Positions 5,948-7,281 of a DNA stretch of 7,281 bases are shown one piece after another (within the stretch, counting starts at the first letter, position 1; the number at the start of each line of letters is the position of its first letter). The stretch spans positions 1 through 7,281 of the forward strand of contig CAMDRL010000066.1 in the NCBI GenBank assembly GCA_945906835.1. Reading direction: 5' to 3'. Position numbers and translations under genes: made by a program. This DNA is from Rickettsia typhi (GTDB lineage: Bacteria > Pseudomonadota > Alphaproteobacteria > Rickettsiales > UBA1997). The notes below the pieces were generated by a model. It had not been told where the DNA came from. It saw nothing but the letters and a program-made list of their open reading frames with translations, and made no database searches.

Positions 5948-6898
5948 ATGTCAAAGAAAACATTAACCAAGCATTTTATCGATTTAGATAAGATTGATGC
6001 CAAAGAATTGCGTAAGATTATTGAAGTTGCAAAGAAATTAAAAAATAAATCTAGTGGACACAATAACCTTTCTGCTCAAGCTAAATTATTGACTCACAAA
6101 AATTTGGCGATGATTTTTGAAAAAACTTCAACTCGTACCAGAGTTTCATTTGAAGTGGGCATTAATCAGCTTGGCGGACATGCAATTGTTATGAATAAAA
6201 ATGATATGCAGCTTGGCAAAGGTGAATCTGTTGAAGATACTGCAAAAGTTTTATCGCGCTTTGTTGATGCAATTATGATTCGTTCCAATTCTCACAAAAC
6301 CATTTTAGATTTTGCTGAAAATTCTTCTAAACCAGTTATTAACGCGCTTTCAGATTTTTCTCATCCTTGCCAAATTATGGCTAGTATTTTAACTATTGAA
6401 GAACATTTGGGCAGAATTGCTGGTAAAAAATTAGTGTGGTTTGGTGATGCAAATAATGTGCTTAACTCCTACATACAAGGTGCTAAAGCCTTCAATTATG
6501 AATTGGTAATTTCGGTGCCAAAAGAATTCAATTTTTGTAATTATGAAGCCAAAAAAGCTGTAAAAAATGGAGCTAAAATTAGATTCGTTTCTGATCCAAA
6601 AAAAGCTGCTAAAGACGCTGATGTATTGATTTCAGACACTTGGTTTTCAATGGGTGATGCGGCAGAAAAAAATGATCAATTAAAAGACAAAAAACTAAAA
6701 ACTCTAATGCCTTATCAGGTAAATTCTGATTTGATGAAATTAGCTAAAAAAACTGCAATTTTTACCCATTGCTTGCCTGCATATCGTGGAGTTGAAGTTT
6801 CTGCGGAAGTTATTGATTCAAAAAGATCAGTAGTTTTTGATGAGGCTGAAAACCGCCTTCATGCTCAGAAGGCAATTTTGTTATATTGCTTTAGCTAA
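5948..6898 (+). CDS. argF: Ornithine carbamoyltransferase (OTC)
   Basis: OTC condenses carbamoyl phosphate with ornithine to give citrulline in cytoplasmic arginine biosynthesis. I place the start at the ATG at 5948, giving 316 residues beginning MSKKTLTKHFIDLDKID; this puts the 'kHFldl' block at residue 9 as in other OTCs. An upstream in-frame ATG at 5864 would lie inside the candidate promoter and add 28 residues without resemblance to the family. All key motifs are intact: carbamoyl-phosphate loop STRTR (61-65), the QLGKGES segment (88-94), HPCQ (139-142), the ornithine-side loop DTWFSMG (230-236, the SMG signature separating OTC from aspartate transcarbamoylase) and HCLPAYRG (274-281) with the catalytic Cys275. 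ENRLHAQKA near the C-terminus is also typical. It is divergent from murG by 100 bases. Its 3' end converges on, and slightly overlaps, the inferred end of the broken LamG-like gene. No other arginine gene is visible. Confidence 0.96.
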   Translation: MSKKTLTKHFIDLDKIDAKELRKIIEVAKKLKNKSSGHNNLSAQAKLLTHKNLAMIFEKTSTRTRVSFEVGINQLGGHAIVMNKNDMQLGKGESVEDTAKVLSRFVDAIMIRSNSHKTILDFAENSSKPVINALSDFSHPCQIMASILTIEEHLGRIAGKKLVWFGDANNVLNSYIQGAKAFNYELVISVPKEFNFCNYEAKKAVKNGAKIRFVSDPKKAAKDADVLISDTWFSMGDAAEKNDQLKDKKLKTLMPYQVNSDLMKLAKKTAIFTHCLPAYRGVEVSAEVIDSKRSVVFDEAENRLHAQKAILLYCFS

Positions 6899-7281
6899 GT
6901 TTAATTGCATATTTTTTACTTAAATAAGTCTCAATCTTGCCTTTCTTCATCGGTTAAAGAGCGGGTGAATAAAATAAATTCAGAAATATAGCCTCGATAA
7001 TATCCTCCACCAAAATAATTTTCGTAACAGTTGGTTAGTTTTCCTCCAGAATGAGAGGCGTCTCCAGCTGAAGCGCCGCCACTAACCCAGCAATAGCTGG
7101 TATCGCTAGTTTTATTGTATTTTATAGTATGAATATTGGCACTTCCAACCTGATAATTATAACTGAAGCTGAGATTGGAGTTTGAGTGTCTTGTATCTAG
7201 AGGATGCAGTATAGTTATAAAGTAATTTTAATGGGGTTGCAGCTGCGCCATTCGTAAAATACACTAATGTATCGCCACTTA
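6891..7281 (-). pseudogene. C-terminal part of a LamG/concanavalin A-like surface protein, split over three frames
   Basis: Read on the minus strand, three consecutive segments in different frames make one plausible protein end. Frame one runs from the window edge to a TAA at 7157-7159 and starts SGDTLVYFTNGAAATPLKL. Frame two is open from 7227 to a TGA at 6931-6933 (98 codons) and contains SYCWVSGGASAGDASHSGG, then NCYENYFGGGYYRGY, and ends ISEFILFTRSLTDEERQD. Frame three, from 6932 to a TAA at 6891-6893, gives ETYLSKKYAIKLS. The joined end, EFILFTRSLTDEERQD-(I)-ETYLSKKYAIKL, matches the last strand and helix common in LamG-like (concanavalin A-like lectin) domains ('EiIiFnRaLtdeErq.iE.YL..Ky.i'). 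Such domains bind carbohydrate or protein ligands outside the cell and often end pilin-like or secreted proteins. Two in-frame cysteines could form a disulfide. The breaks lie at about 7160-7227 and 6930-6936. Decay or sequencing indels are both possible. The 5' part lies beyond the window. Confidence 0.65.

Noticed and set aside
5860..6063. A 67-codon minus-strand open frame across the argF start.
   Set aside because: It is antisense to conserved argF coding sequence, and the peptide has no recognisable motif.
6918..6929. ACTTA-AA-TAAGT palindrome after argF as a terminator.
   Set aside because: A 5-base, nearly all A/T stem with a 2-base loop is too weak, and no suitable T-tract follows. 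It also falls in the inferred coding tail of the LamG-like gene.
1..7281. A defence system, CRISPR array or mobile element.
   Set aside because: All intact genes are housekeeping or envelope genes with clear families; there are no spaced direct repeats, transposase or integrase sequence, or nuclease motifs.

Overview
The window is an AT-rich chromosomal segment, most likely from an alphaproteobacterium. The best lineage signal is PanB: its stretch around residues 40-76 (CDIILVGDSLGM, YGLPDT, VTLEMM, HGKAVM) reads like alphaproteobacterial PanB and not like the E. coli protein. The very low GC, the lack of visible Shine-Dalgarno sequences and a short RodZ-like protein beside murG would fit a Rickettsiales-like or other streamlined lineage. 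Intact panB and argF argue against a highly reduced intracellular parasite. The lineage is inference.

Layout. Positions 1-115 may hold the last codons of a gene entering from the left on the + strand (possibly a LysR-type regulator, weak call). Positions 116-221 form a compact palindromic element that can fold as a cloverleaf: a long outer stem enclosing three hairpins. From 5847 down to 231 on the minus strand runs a tight four-gene cluster in the order murG, rodZ-like, asmA-like, panB, with junctions of a 1-base overlap (TAATG), 5 bases and 3 bases; it is probably one operon. A 100-base divergent region (5848-5947) separates murG from argF on the + strand and carries a plausible sigma-70-type promoter for argF overlapped by a perfect 6-1-6 palindrome. 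To the right of argF, convergent with it, lies the 3' part of a LamG/concanavalin A-like surface protein gene on the minus strand. It is split over three reading frames, so it is a decaying gene or contains sequencing indels.

How the genes work together. MurG makes lipid II at the inner membrane. The RodZ-like protein is a membrane-anchored HTH protein of the type that links the cytoskeleton to wall synthesis. The AsmA-like protein is a large inner-membrane-anchored periplasmic protein of the family tied to outer-membrane lipid homeostasis. These three form an envelope module. PanB, the first committed step of pantothenate and CoA synthesis, is added at the operon's 3' end. ArgF makes citrulline for arginine synthesis and is transcribed separately.

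I see no CRISPR array, insertion sequence, tRNA or rRNA, and no evidence for a new multi-gene system. The most unusual items are the cloverleaf element, the frame-broken LamG gene and the palindrome over the argF promoter.
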